Made by a program: the position numbers and the translations under genes. A stretch of 64,000 nucleotides of DNA from positions 1 through 64,000 of the forward strand of contig NZ_BAEG01000012.1 in NCBI RefSeq assembly GCF_000238915.1, given 5' to 3'. Positions 17,301-26,443 of this stretch are shown one piece after another. Position 1 is the stretch's first letter. Every line of letters begins with the position of its first letter. The notes below the pieces were generated by a model, which saw only the letters and a list, made by a program, of their open reading frames with translations, had not been told where the DNA came from and made no database searches. This DNA comes from Arthrobacter globiformis NBRC 12137 (GTDB taxonomy: Bacteria > Actinomycetota > Actinomycetes > Actinomycetales > Micrococcaceae).

Positions 17301-19524
17301 TTCTCCAACCATGGAGCTGGGCGTCGACATCGCAGACCTCAATGCGGTGGCGATGCGCAACGTTCCGCCGACGCCGGCAAACTACGCGCAGCGCAGCGGG
17401 CGTGCGGGGCGTTCGGGCCAGCCGGCCTTGGTGCTGACCTACTGCGCCACCGGCAGCCCTCACGACTCCTACTACTTCGAACGCTCGAACCTCATGGTTT
17501 CCGGTCAGGTCCAGCCGCCACGGTTGGACTTCGCCAACGAAGACCTGATCAGGTCACACGTCCACGCCATCTGGCTCGCTGAAGCCCTCGCCGCAACCAG
17601 CTCGGGTCTGGGTAAGTCCATGAGCGGTCTTCTAAAGCTTGAAGACAAGAGCTACCCTCTTCAGCCCGAGATTAGATCTGTCCTAGCTGATGAACAGGCC
17701 GCGAAAAGCGCCAAGACATCTGCAGAGGTCCTCCTGCGAAGCATCGAGGGGGAACTGAAGGACACGTCATGGTGGACTGAATCGTGGTCTGCTGCCGTCA
17801 TTGACAACGCTCTGGCCAACTTCGATCAGGCTTGTGAGAGGTGGCGTCAGCTTTACCGGAGCGCCATCACCGAGCAGGACGCCGCGCACCGAGCCAGCCA
17901 GGACCACTCCACCGACTCCAAACAGCGCGAGGCCGCGGCCAACCGGCACCGCGAGGCCGGCCAGCGCCTAGAAATCCTTCTCAATGACAGCGATTCAAAG
18001 GGCCAATCGGACTTCTACACCCTGCGTTACTTGGCTTCGGAAGGCTTTCTTCCGGGATACTCGTTCCCGCGGCTGCCTCTGGCTGCATTTATCCCGGGCA
18101 TCCGCAGGGGCAAGGATAACAACAGCACATGGCTTCAGCGCTCGCGATTCCTGGCGATCAGCGAGTTCGGTCCGGACTCGCTGATCTACCACGAAGGCGC
18201 CCGCTACCAGGTTAAGCGCGTCAGCCTGCCGCGGGACTCCGACGGCGGGGGCGTGGGAGATGTGGTTCTCGGAGAGGCCCGTGTCTGCGTTGCCTGTGGC
18301 TACTTGCACCAGCGGGAGGCCGGACTCGACATCTGCGAATCGTGCAATGAACCGCTGGCCGGCAGCTGGTCAAACCTGATGCAGTTGCAGTCCGTCATCA
18401 CGCGCCGCCGCGAACGGATCAGCGCGGACGAGGAGGAACGCAACCGCCAAGGATTCCAGCTCGTCACGAACTACCGGTTTGCCCCGCACGGTAAGAAGCC
18501 AGGCCGCTCCGATGCGCAGATGCTGAACGGGAAGGCGGTCATCGGTGCGGTGCACTACGGCGATGGAGCGACTGTCCGGGTGACCAACCTGGGTCGACGG
18601 AACCGGGCCAACCAGGATCGGCATGGCTTTTGGCTCGATCTCATCACGGGCGAATGGCTGTCGGAAAAGAAAGCCACCGCGGATACCGGAGACGCGGGTG
18701 ACGCCACGGATGCGGATGACATGACCGTTGAACAGTCCAAGAAGAAGCAGATGGTGACGCCTTACGTTGAGGACCGCCGCAACATCGCCGTCGTCCGCTG
18801 GACGGAGAACGTGACGCCCGCAGAAGCAACCACCATGCAGTTCGCCATGGAACGCGGCATCGAAGCGGTGTTCCAGCTGGAGGACTCTGAGCTCTCCAGC
18901 GAGCTTCTCGCGGACAGCGAGGATCGAGGACGTCTGCTCTTCATCGAGGCCGCGGAGGGCGGCGCCGGGGTGTTGCGCCGGCTGCAAAGCGAGCCGGACG
19001 CCATGGCCAGGGTCGCCGCCAAGGCGCTGGAAATTCTGCACGTCGATGCCGCTACGGGCAACGACATGGAAAACAGCTGCGTCCGTGGCTGCTACCGGTG
19101 CCTGTTGTCCTACGGCAATCAGCGTGACCACGAAGTCATCGACCGGAGGCTCGTCATAGACCGGCTGATGCAGTTGGCCGGCGCTGTCACGGTGGCCGCA
19201 GCACCGACGCCGAAACCCAAGCACGCTATGCCTCCTGGCACTGTGGTCAGCCCGCGGGCCCAAAGCCTGTTGGACTACTTGCTGCAGAACGGGCGAAATC
19301 TGCCCGATGAAATCGGCCCCAGCATTGAGGGGAATGTGGTGGATTTCGTCTACACCGCTAAGTTGTCGGTGGGCATTGCTGTGATTGTTGAGGACGTGTC
19401 AAGACCTCCCGTCGATGACCTGGCACTGACCTACGGCAACTGGAACGTCATCAGGTGCGGTCAGGACGAAGACATTGAAGCATTTGTCAGTGGACACACG
19501 AACGTATTTGGAGTGGTGGAGTGA
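14344..19524 (+). CDS. YprA/DruE-type helicase with DUF1998 domain
   Basis: A 1726-aa superfamily 2 helicase, probable lead effector of a phage-defence operon. Walker A TGTGSGKS is near residues 114-121, a DEAH variant LDELHTYRGR near 232, motif III GTSATM near 266, then an insertion of about 700 residues containing CxxC pairs (FCRECG near 465, FCLNCQ near 583). The second RecA domain has MELGVDIADL near 990 and QRSGRAGRSGQ near 1016. A zinc-ribbon-like CVACGY...CESCNE lies near 1314 and the DUF1998 signature CVRGCYRCLLSYGNQRDH near 1579. This combination is known in Druantia DruE and MrfA/YprA; DISARM splits it into DrmA and DrmB. GTG 14344 is preferred (GGGGG 8 nt upstream) over TTG 14323. 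It overlaps the next gene by 4 nt. Confidence 0.9.
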   Translation: MDAFGIREKLIAGYRSFTEGFVDIQDPRIKDAVVELGDRGRQWPDPWLSLNPSFSSGGRIDELVRRGLLHPGCDAIFRPKKDAGDRGSAPITLHKHQRDAIEIAAKKDSYVLTTGTGSGKSLAYIVPIVDRVLREGTGKGVKAIIVYPMNALANSQMEELSKFLENGFDGKPPVTFARYTGQERGETRENILKNPPDILLTNYVMLEYVLTRPEERQSLIRAASGLQFLVLDELHTYRGRQGADVAMLVRRLRDACNAQSTLQCIGTSATMSSGGTVAQQQRDVAEVASRIFGTVVSPEHVVTETLVQATTNQHRSDQDLKAAVRERGDAEYSSPTLDGGYTLMTSDPLASWIEDTFGLTTEPESGKIIRRQPQTVTHAAEELAKQTGETASSCATAIRATLLAGSKAKHAETNRPLFAFRLHQFISKAGSLYATAESEDTRLIETDFQLTVGDAEKRLYPLAFCRECGQEYLMARLTETGGESRFIARHELKMQDTGGPDNGQDGYLYISTEQEWPDQAIEAGRIPASWLNEAVSGNRVIESKRKRIPSRYRVQPDGAAARDNEYTQDDGQLAAWVPGSLGFCLNCQVTYESARSGEFSKVVTLDQEGRSSAMTVIATKLVQLLKSDAGSDLSTRAKKLLTFVDNRQDASLQAGHLNDFVQVAQLRSALYRAVASAGDVGVDAMELGDAIIKTLSLAWSDYARTEDPLDPKPTKRALNEVVTYRALRDLQRGWRITLPNLEQTGLLVVDYPLAKNLAEQERRWESAHYVLRDADPGKREEIIRVLLDEFRRVLAIDAEELTADWLDRVKNRSREFLTGIWALPEQESAASVGLVTTEPKKMAYRTTLPVTSYGTFGRWLAKTASPGTKLKRAEVDEVIASLFQILLETGFIAEVVEGKVSGYRLKLSSMVLRKGDGEYGAPDLLRRTYHADQKPRVIQFFKDLYLEQGQELAGLKAAEHTAQVRAEDREAREQAFREAELPLLFCSPTMELGVDIADLNAVAMRNVPPTPANYAQRSGRAGRSGQPALVLTYCATGSPHDSYYFERSNLMVSGQVQPPRLDFANEDLIRSHVHAIWLAEALAATSSGLGKSMSGLLKLEDKSYPLQPEIRSVLADEQAAKSAKTSAEVLLRSIEGELKDTSWWTESWSAAVIDNALANFDQACERWRQLYRSAITEQDAAHRASQDHSTDSKQREAAANRHREAGQRLEILLNDSDSKGQSDFYTLRYLASEGFLPGYSFPRLPLAAFIPGIRRGKDNNSTWLQRSRFLAISEFGPDSLIYHEGARYQVKRVSLPRDSDGGGVGDVVLGEARVCVACGYLHQREAGLDICESCNEPLAGSWSNLMQLQSVITRRRERISADEEERNRQGFQLVTNYRFAPHGKKPGRSDAQMLNGKAVIGAVHYGDGATVRVTNLGRRNRANQDRHGFWLDLITGEWLSEKKATADTGDAGDATDADDMTVEQSKKKQMVTPYVEDRRNIAVVRWTENVTPAEATTMQFAMERGIEAVFQLEDSELSSELLADSEDRGRLLFIEAAEGGAGVLRRLQSEPDAMARVAAKALEILHVDAATGNDMENSCVRGCYRCLLSYGNQRDHEVIDRRLVIDRLMQLAGAVTVAAAPTPKPKHAMPPGTVVSPRAQSLLDYLLQNGRNLPDEIGPSIEGNVVDFVYTAKLSVGIAVIVEDVSRPPVDDLALTYGNWNVIRCGQDEDIEAFVSGHTNVFGVVE

Positions 19525-22382
19525 CTAGTACGACGGCGGAACACAGTTTTGCGGTTGGCTCGCTGGTAGCGGCCCGCGGCCGGGAATGGGTAGTTCTGCC
19601 CGAGAGCACCCCCGACTTCCTTGTCCTCCAGCCACTGGGCGGCACTATGGACGACATCGCCGGAGTCATCCCCTCCATCGAAGAAGTGAATCCGGCGTCC
19701 TTCGGTCTGCCGCTGGCAACCGACCTGGGCGATGACCGCAGCGCCCGGCTGCTCCGCGACGCGCTCCGTATCGGGTTCCGCTCCAGCGGTGGCCCGTTCC
19801 GTTCCCTGGCAGGGTTGAATGTGAGCCCGCGCCCGTATCAGCTCGTCCCACTGCTGCTGGCGCTTCGCCAGGATGTCGTGCGCCTCCTGGTCGCCGACGA
19901 TGTGGGAATTGGCAAGACCATCGAGGCTGGACTGATCGCCTCCGAGCTCCTGGCTCAGGGCGACGCCAGCGGACTCGCCGTTCTATGCCCGCCGAGCCTG
20001 GCCCAGCAGTGGAAGCAGGAACTTTCTGAGAAGTTTGGTATTGACGCCGAGCTGGTTCTGCCAGGGACAGTGAAGCGGCTGCAGAGGGAAGCCGGCTACG
20101 ACAAGTCCATCTTTGAGTATTTCAAACACACGATCGTTTCCACTGACTTCATCAAGTCCGAGTCCAAGCGCCACGACTTCATGCGGACCGCACCAGACCT
20201 GGTGATTGTGGACGAGGCCCACGGCGTCACTGCCGATGACTCCGGCAAGGGCGGCGTCGGCCGCACGCAGCGGTACGAGCTGGTGCGGGGACTGGCCGAT
20301 GACCCGGACCGTCACCTCGTGCTGGTAACGGCAACGCCGCACAGCGGCAACGACGGTGCCTTCCGCAACCTGATCGGCCTGCTGGATAGCAGCCTCAAGA
20401 CCGTGGACCTTTCTGCCGAGACGGGCCGCCGCAAACTCGCGGAGCACATGGTCCAGCGCCGCCGCGTGGACATCCGCAGCTACCTGAAGTCGGACACCAA
20501 GTTCCCCAGCGACCGGCAGACAATCGAGGTCGCCTATAAGCTCTCCCCGGAGCACCGGGCGTTCTTCGACGCCGTCCTGAACTACGTCCGCGGCCAGGTG
20601 CAGGACACCTCCGGCAGCAAGCGCGACCAACGCATCCGCTGGTGGTCCGCGCTGTCCCTGCTGCGTGCCATGGCTTCCTCGCCTGCATCGGCCGCCGCTA
20701 CCCTGAACACCCGTGCTGTCGGTGAAGATGCTGAATCGGACGCCGCCGCCGAGAAGCGAGGCATGGCAGTGGTGATGGACCAGGTGGAGGACGACGGCGG
20801 CGAGGGTATCGACGTGGTGCCCGGCTCCCGGCCGGATGCCTTGGATGAAACGTCGCGGGAAAAACGTCAGCTCAATGCGTTCCTCAAGACAGCGGGGGAG
20901 CTTCAGGCCAACCCCGGGCAGGACGCCAAGCTTCAGCTCTTGGTCAAGCGCATCCGAGCGCTCATTGCCGAGGGCTTCCAGCCCATCGTTTTTTGCCGCT
21001 TCATCCCAACCGCACACTACGTCTCGGAATACCTGCGGGTAGTTGGGAAGAAGAAGTTCGACGTCGAGGTAGTCACCGGCGAACTCCCCTCAGAGGAACG
21101 TGCCGCGCGCATCGCCGCCCAAGCGGAACGCGCCAGCGACACTCCTAAGGTGCTGGTGGCCACGGACTGCCTGTCCGAGGGCGTGAACCTGCAGGACGGT
21201 TTCCAAGCCGTAATTCACTATGACCTCGCCTGGAACCCCACCCGCCACGAACAGCGCGAAGGGCGGGTGGACCGGTTCGGACAGCTCTCGGATACCGTCC
21301 GCGCCCTCACCATCTACGGTGATGACAACGGAATTGACGGCATCGTGCTGGATGTTCTGCTGCGCAAGCATGAGAGCATCCGACGGGACCTGGGCATCAG
21401 TGTACCCGTCCCGCCGCGCAGCGATCAGATCCTGTCCGCGCTCCTGGAAGGCATCATGATGCGCGGCAAGAACGGCGATCAGCTGGAGCTGTTCAGCCTC
21501 ACCCCGGAAGCTGAGGAACTGGATGCTGACTGGCGAAGCAGCGCGGAACAGGAGAAGCTCAGCCGCTCCCGCTTCGCGCAAAATGCCATACGCCCGGAAG
21601 AAGTGCAGAAAGTGGTAGACGCAGCCCGGCGCAGCCTGGGCGACCCCGACGATGTCGCGGGCTTTGTGAAAGCAGCTCTCGAAGAAACGGGCGCGCACGT
21701 CGATACCACCCCCGATGGGCTTGTGGCCGAGCTGACAGCGGCTGTGCCGGGCATCCGCAACGCCCTGGGCTCGGATTCCAAGATCCGCTTCGTCAACGAC
21801 TTCCCGGCCCCGCACCACACCTCAGTGCTGGTACGGACGGACCCCGTCGTGGCTGCAGCGGCAAACTACGTCCTGAACTCCGCCCTGGACGCGCAACTCA
21901 CGGGCAAGGAACGCCCGGCCCGCCGCTGCGGGTTCATCAAAACCAGCGCGGTGGACAAACTTACCGTGGCCCTCCTGGTCCGCTTCCGCACCAAGCTGGT
22001 GCTTCCCGCGCGACTCGGCGACAAGACAGACATGGCAGAGGAGGCCCGCGTCCTGGCCTTCACAGGCATGCCGCAGAACCCCGTCTGGCTCCCGGAAGAT
22101 GCCGTCGAAGCGCTGCTCCAGGCCAGACCGGACGCGAACGCCGGCGATGTCACCAACATGATGGCCGCCATCCTCGGATCTCTGGACCAGCTGAAGGACC
22201 AACTCGAGCAGAAAGCCCGAGACGTGGCCGAACAGATCCGCGATGCCCACAGAGAGGTCAGGATCGCCGCCCGTGGCGACCGTGCCGGCCAGCTCGGCAT
22301 CCGTGGCCTCACGGTCGAACCGAATCTTCCCGTAGACGTCCTGGGCGTCTACGTCTACAGCCCTGCCGGAGGCACCAAATGA
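19521..22382 (+). CDS. DrmD-like SNF2 helicase
   Basis: A 953-aa SNF2/RapA-like ATPase. Walker A ADDVGIGKT is at residues 125-133, followed by PPSLAQQWKQEL (motif Ia), IVDEAHGVT (motif II, about 230), and LVTATPHSGND (motif III, about 268). The C-terminal helicase domain has LSEGVNLQDG, HYDLAWNPTRHEQREGRVDRFGQ (motifs V-VI, about 560-580) and a long helical tail. Order, size and motif wording match DrmD, the SNF2 helicase of class 1 DISARM. The GTG start lies in GTGA, overlapping the previous stop by 4 nt, and the stop overlaps the methylase ATG by 4 nt. It presumably moves along foreign DNA as part of the complex (inference). Confidence 0.9.
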   Translation: MTSTTAEHSFAVGSLVAARGREWVVLPESTPDFLVLQPLGGTMDDIAGVIPSIEEVNPASFGLPLATDLGDDRSARLLRDALRIGFRSSGGPFRSLAGLNVSPRPYQLVPLLLALRQDVVRLLVADDVGIGKTIEAGLIASELLAQGDASGLAVLCPPSLAQQWKQELSEKFGIDAELVLPGTVKRLQREAGYDKSIFEYFKHTIVSTDFIKSESKRHDFMRTAPDLVIVDEAHGVTADDSGKGGVGRTQRYELVRGLADDPDRHLVLVTATPHSGNDGAFRNLIGLLDSSLKTVDLSAETGRRKLAEHMVQRRRVDIRSYLKSDTKFPSDRQTIEVAYKLSPEHRAFFDAVLNYVRGQVQDTSGSKRDQRIRWWSALSLLRAMASSPASAAATLNTRAVGEDAESDAAAEKRGMAVVMDQVEDDGGEGIDVVPGSRPDALDETSREKRQLNAFLKTAGELQANPGQDAKLQLLVKRIRALIAEGFQPIVFCRFIPTAHYVSEYLRVVGKKKFDVEVVTGELPSEERAARIAAQAERASDTPKVLVATDCLSEGVNLQDGFQAVIHYDLAWNPTRHEQREGRVDRFGQLSDTVRALTIYGDDNGIDGIVLDVLLRKHESIRRDLGISVPVPPRSDQILSALLEGIMMRGKNGDQLELFSLTPEAEELDADWRSSAEQEKLSRSRFAQNAIRPEEVQKVVDAARRSLGDPDDVAGFVKAALEETGAHVDTTPDGLVAELTAAVPGIRNALGSDSKIRFVNDFPAPHHTSVLVRTDPVVAAAANYVLNSALDAQLTGKERPARRCGFIKTSAVDKLTVALLVRFRTKLVLPARLGDKTDMAEEARVLAFTGMPQNPVWLPEDAVEALLQARPDANAGDVTNMMAAILGSLDQLKDQLEQKARDVAEQIRDAHREVRIAARGDRAGQLGIRGLTVEPNLPVDVLGVYVYSPAGGTK

Positions 22383-25300
22383 GCGCGGCATTCCAAGCCA
22401 TCACCGTCGTCGGAGGAGTCGTTCCCCCCTCGTTGCTGGGGCGCGTCCAGGCCGGGGAAGTCAATGATGCCAGGAGCATGGCTCCGGCCAGTTTCCACCT
22501 TGCCGGCACGGAAACGGTCCGTGACGCGGCCTCACGGACGTGGATGTACCTTCAGGGTGCCTGGCGCGCCTGGCGCGAATCGGACGCCACCAAACGCCCG
22601 GACGGGCAAGGCGCCGGCACCGGTGATGCCCGGCAGAAGTGGCTTCTGGTGCTACTTCGCGAACTCGGCTATGGGCAGGTTCCGGCGACCCCCGGCGGCC
22701 TGACGATCGGCGGCGAGGCGTACCCCATCTCGCACCGTTGGGAGTCCGTACCCATACACTTGCTTGGCCCTGGCGTGGACCTAGACAAGCGCACCCCGAA
22801 GGTTGAAGGTGCCGCCCGGCGCGCGCCTCAGGCGATGATGCAGGAATTCCTGAACCGTGAGGACACTTACCTCTGGGCCATTCTCAGCAACGGCCTCAGG
22901 CTCCGTCTCCTGCGGGACTCCACCGCGCTGGCAGGCTCCGCATACATCGAGTTCGATCTCGAGACCATCTTCGAGTCGGATCTCTATTCCGAGTTCCAGC
23001 TGTTCTGGCAACTCTGCCACCAGTCCCGGCTGGACAAGCGCGGCGGCTCCGAATCGCCCCCGTCTGACTGCTGGCTGGAACTCTGGCGCGGTGAATCCGT
23101 CGAAGCCGGAGCTCGTGCCCTCGACAAGCTGGGTGCCGGCGTCGAGAAAGCTCTGGACTTCCTGGGCTCGGGCTTTCTGCGCCACCCGGACAACCGCTGG
23201 CTCGTGGATGCCCTGCATTCCGGGGACCTAAGCCATCGCGACTTCCACAAGGCACTCCTTCGCACTGCCTACCGCCTGCTGTTCATTTTCGTGGTGGAGG
23301 ATCGCGGCGCTCTCCTCGATCCGGCGGCGACCACCGAGGCCCGCCACCGCTACGAGACCTATTTCTCGACACAGAGGCTGCGGAAGATGTCCCGCACCCG
23401 CGACGGAGGCCCGCACCCGGACCTGTGGCGTACCCAAAAACTAGTGTTGGGCGCCCTGGGCGGCGAGGGCCTCGGTGTTATCGGTCTGCCGGCACTGGGC
23501 GGACTCTTTGATCCCGATCCCCGCGCCGCTCGTCTGGCCGGGCAACCGCATGGGGACCTCTTGCTAGGTGCAGAGTTGGCAAACCAGGACTTCCTCAAGG
23601 CCATCCGCGTCCTGGGCTGGGTGGCCGGAAAGACCGGCCGTCTGCAGCCCGTGGACTACCGGCATCTAGGGGCCGAGGAATTAGGTTCCGTTTACGAATC
23701 TTTGCTGGAATTGGTGCCCCGCGTCGATACCGAGACGCGGTCCTTTGAACTTGCGCATCTCGCCGGGAACGAGCGCAAGACCACCGGCTCCTACTACACC
23801 CCGCCGAGTCTCGTGTCCGCACTCTTGGACACCGCCTTGGACCCGCTGCTGGACCAAGCTGTCAACGGTGCAGCCGGACGGGACGACGCCGAGGCACGCC
23901 TACTCGCGCTGACCGTATGCGATCCTGCCTCCGGCTCCGGCGGCTTCCTCGTGGCCGCCGCCCGCCGGATTGCCCGTCGCCTGGCCGAGGTGCGCGCAGG
24001 CGAGAACGAGCCCACACCCGGCGAGGTGCAGAGCGCACTGCATGACGTGGTGGAACGCTGCATCTATGGCGTGGACATGAATGACCTCGCCGCCGAACTT
24101 GCCAAGGTGTCCCTGTGGTTGGAAGCCATGCAACCCGGGAAACCGCTGGGCTTCTTGGACGCACGGATCAAGATCGGCAACAGCCTGTTGGGAACAACGC
24201 CTGCGCTGCTTGCGGGAGGGGTACCTGACGAAGCCTTTGGCGTACTCGACGGTGATGATGCCAAGTACTCGGCGGAAATCAAAAAGCGGAACAGACTCGA
24301 GAATGCCAGGAGCAGTCCCGGCAGCCGCTTTAAACACGGAGGACAGGATAGCTTTAACTTTGCGCCTCCGGTTGCGGGCATCTCCGCTCTTATTGGCCAG
24401 CGACGTGAACTGGTGAAACCCGTATATAGCGCGGCCGAAGCCCGTGACCGAGCAGCGGCCTATGCGGCATTTGACCATTCAAGGGACATGGAACAGCGGA
24501 GGCTCCACGCCGACGCTTGGTGTGCTGCCTTTGTATGGCCTCTCATAACAGAGGAAGCTGAGCCTCCAACGTCGGCACTGGTTCGGCAGCTAGGCGAGGC
24601 GGACGAATTATCCGGTCATTCGGAGACTGTCGCTATGGTGCGACATCTATCAGAAGAATACAGATTCTTCCACTGGCACCTAGAGTTCCCTGAGGTTTTC
24701 GGCGATCCGCAGTCCGCTGATGCTAGCGTCGAAAGATGGCCAAAAGGGTTCTCCTGCATGCTGGGCAACCCTCCATGGGAAAAAATCAAGCTCCAGGAGA
24801 AGGAGTTTTTTGGTGCCCGGGATGCTCGCGTGGCAAACGCGAAGACTGCATCGGAGAGACGCTCCCTGATTCGTGATTTAGCTAAAACGGATGTTGGCAC
24901 TTCATTGTTGTCTGAATATAATCGTAGTCGGCGTCAAAGTGAGGCTTTTAGCTTCTTCGTCAGAAAGTCTGGGAGGTTTCCATTAGGCGGTCGGGGTGAT
25001 GTAAACACTTACACCGTTTTTACCGAACTCTTTAGCCAGATTGTGTCTCCTTCCGGTCGCGCGGGTGTCATAGTCAAGACGGGAATCGCCACCGACGATA
25101 CGACAAAGGAGCTCTTCCAGGCACTAAGCGATGAAGCGCGAGTTCTCAGTCTGTTCGACTTTGAAAATACACAAAGCGGTGGAGGGAGGTATTTCGTTGG
25201 TGCGCATGCAAGTGAGCGCTTCAGCTTGCTGACGATACTGGGTCAGCAATCTCGGGCGGAAAAAATGAGAATCGGTTTCATGATTTCGCATCCGGACAAG

Positions 25301-26443
25301 ATTGCCCTCGAATCTTACTTTCTTCTTCCAAGCGATATTAAGCTGATGAATCCCATCAGTGGAACTCTCCCGGTCTTCAAAGCCCAGCGAGACGTCGACA
25401 TTACCCGTGAAATTTATGGGCGTGTCCCAATTTTCAAAAGTGGCGCCTGGGGCGAGATTGCTTACGACCGGATGTTCGACGTTACGAATGACAGTGGTCA
25501 CTTTAGAAGTGCGGCATCACTTGAAACCGGGGACTTCACGATGCGGTCAGATGGCAATTTAGTTTCAGACGGCAAAATGGTTGTGCGGGTTTATGAAGGC
25601 AAGATGGTCTCGCATTGGGATCATCGAAATGCGGACGTTGTGTGGAGCCAAGCTGCGGTCCACCGCCAGCGACAGCCGAAATATATCAGCGAAAATGAGA
25701 AATCCAATCCAGAGCGACTTGCAGTGCCCGGTTACTGGGTGGATCACCCGTTAGTACCGGCCGCTGCCAGGTCTTGGCAGATCGGATTTGCAAGTGTAAC
25801 TGCCCCCAAGAATCAGCGAACGTTTTCGGTAGCCCCTGTGCCACCCGCTGCGGCTACAAATAGTCTTCCTCTCATCAGGATCGACCAGCCTACTGGGATG
25901 AGGCTTTGCCTGTTGGCAAATCTGAGTAGCTTTGTCTTTGACTATGTTGCCCGCCAAAAAGTAGGTGGCGTAAACATGAATTTTTTCATCGTCGATCAAC
26001 TGCCAGTTCTTTCCCCCCAGGAATATAGTCGTCCCGTTGCATGGGATACAAGTGTGAGTTACGAGCGCTGGATCAGCGACCGCGCTTATGAGCTTGTCTT
26101 CACGGCTAATGACATGCAGTCCGTTGGACACGAGCTTGGCGACCAGAGAGGCCCGTTCTCGTGGATTCCGGCTAGGCGCCGCATCATCTCGGCCGAACTA
26201 GACGCCGCATATTTTCATCTTTATGGGTTGGACCGCGACACTGTGGGCTATGTGATGGACACATTCAATGTGACTAGACGTGTAGACGCTGCCAGTTTTG
26301 GTGACTACAGAACGAAGATGCAAATACTTGAGGTTTTCGAGGCCATGCAAGATGCCATCAAGACCGGAGTCCCTTATGAGTCGGCGCTTACCCCACCGCC
26401 CGGTCAAGGCCCGCGTCACCCAGCCAAGGAGATCTCCGCATGA
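22379..26443 (+). CDS. DrmMI-like N6-adenine DNA methyltransferase
   Basis: A 1354-aa Eco57I/type IIG-like adenine methylase without a recognisable nuclease motif. SAM-binding motif I is CDPASGSGGF (about residue 514), preceded by KTTGSYYTPPSLV; the catalytic motif IV is GNPPWEKI (about residue 795). A long N-terminal region and a C-terminal target-recognition region (about 830-1330) flank the core. Size and position after an SNF2 helicase match DrmMI of class 1 DISARM, which marks host DNA. Codon use shifts from strongly GC-rich to clearly AT-richer in roughly 24280-26380, the specificity half, then returns to normal in mcrB. ATGA overlaps join it to both neighbours. Confidence 0.9.
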   Translation: MSAAFQAITVVGGVVPPSLLGRVQAGEVNDARSMAPASFHLAGTETVRDAASRTWMYLQGAWRAWRESDATKRPDGQGAGTGDARQKWLLVLLRELGYGQVPATPGGLTIGGEAYPISHRWESVPIHLLGPGVDLDKRTPKVEGAARRAPQAMMQEFLNREDTYLWAILSNGLRLRLLRDSTALAGSAYIEFDLETIFESDLYSEFQLFWQLCHQSRLDKRGGSESPPSDCWLELWRGESVEAGARALDKLGAGVEKALDFLGSGFLRHPDNRWLVDALHSGDLSHRDFHKALLRTAYRLLFIFVVEDRGALLDPAATTEARHRYETYFSTQRLRKMSRTRDGGPHPDLWRTQKLVLGALGGEGLGVIGLPALGGLFDPDPRAARLAGQPHGDLLLGAELANQDFLKAIRVLGWVAGKTGRLQPVDYRHLGAEELGSVYESLLELVPRVDTETRSFELAHLAGNERKTTGSYYTPPSLVSALLDTALDPLLDQAVNGAAGRDDAEARLLALTVCDPASGSGGFLVAAARRIARRLAEVRAGENEPTPGEVQSALHDVVERCIYGVDMNDLAAELAKVSLWLEAMQPGKPLGFLDARIKIGNSLLGTTPALLAGGVPDEAFGVLDGDDAKYSAEIKKRNRLENARSSPGSRFKHGGQDSFNFAPPVAGISALIGQRRELVKPVYSAAEARDRAAAYAAFDHSRDMEQRRLHADAWCAAFVWPLITEEAEPPTSALVRQLGEADELSGHSETVAMVRHLSEEYRFFHWHLEFPEVFGDPQSADASVERWPKGFSCMLGNPPWEKIKLQEKEFFGARDARVANAKTASERRSLIRDLAKTDVGTSLLSEYNRSRRQSEAFSFFVRKSGRFPLGGRGDVNTYTVFTELFSQIVSPSGRAGVIVKTGIATDDTTKELFQALSDEARVLSLFDFENTQSGGGRYFVGAHASERFSLLTILGQQSRAEKMRIGFMISHPDKIALESYFLLPSDIKLMNPISGTLPVFKAQRDVDITREIYGRVPIFKSGAWGEIAYDRMFDVTNDSGHFRSAASLETGDFTMRSDGNLVSDGKMVVRVYEGKMVSHWDHRNADVVWSQAAVHRQRQPKYISENEKSNPERLAVPGYWVDHPLVPAAARSWQIGFASVTAPKNQRTFSVAPVPPAAATNSLPLIRIDQPTGMRLCLLANLSSFVFDYVARQKVGGVNMNFFIVDQLPVLSPQEYSRPVAWDTSVSYERWISDRAYELVFTANDMQSVGHELGDQRGPFSWIPARRRIISAELDAAYFHLYGLDRDTVGYVMDTFNVTRRVDAASFGDYRTKMQILEVFEAMQDAIKTGVPYESALTPPPGQGPRHPAKEISA

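Noticed and set aside
14344..26443. Standard class 1 DISARM system
   Set aside because: The helicase and DUF1998 parts are one protein rather than separate DrmA and DrmB, and there is no phospholipase-D-type DrmC anywhere in the island.
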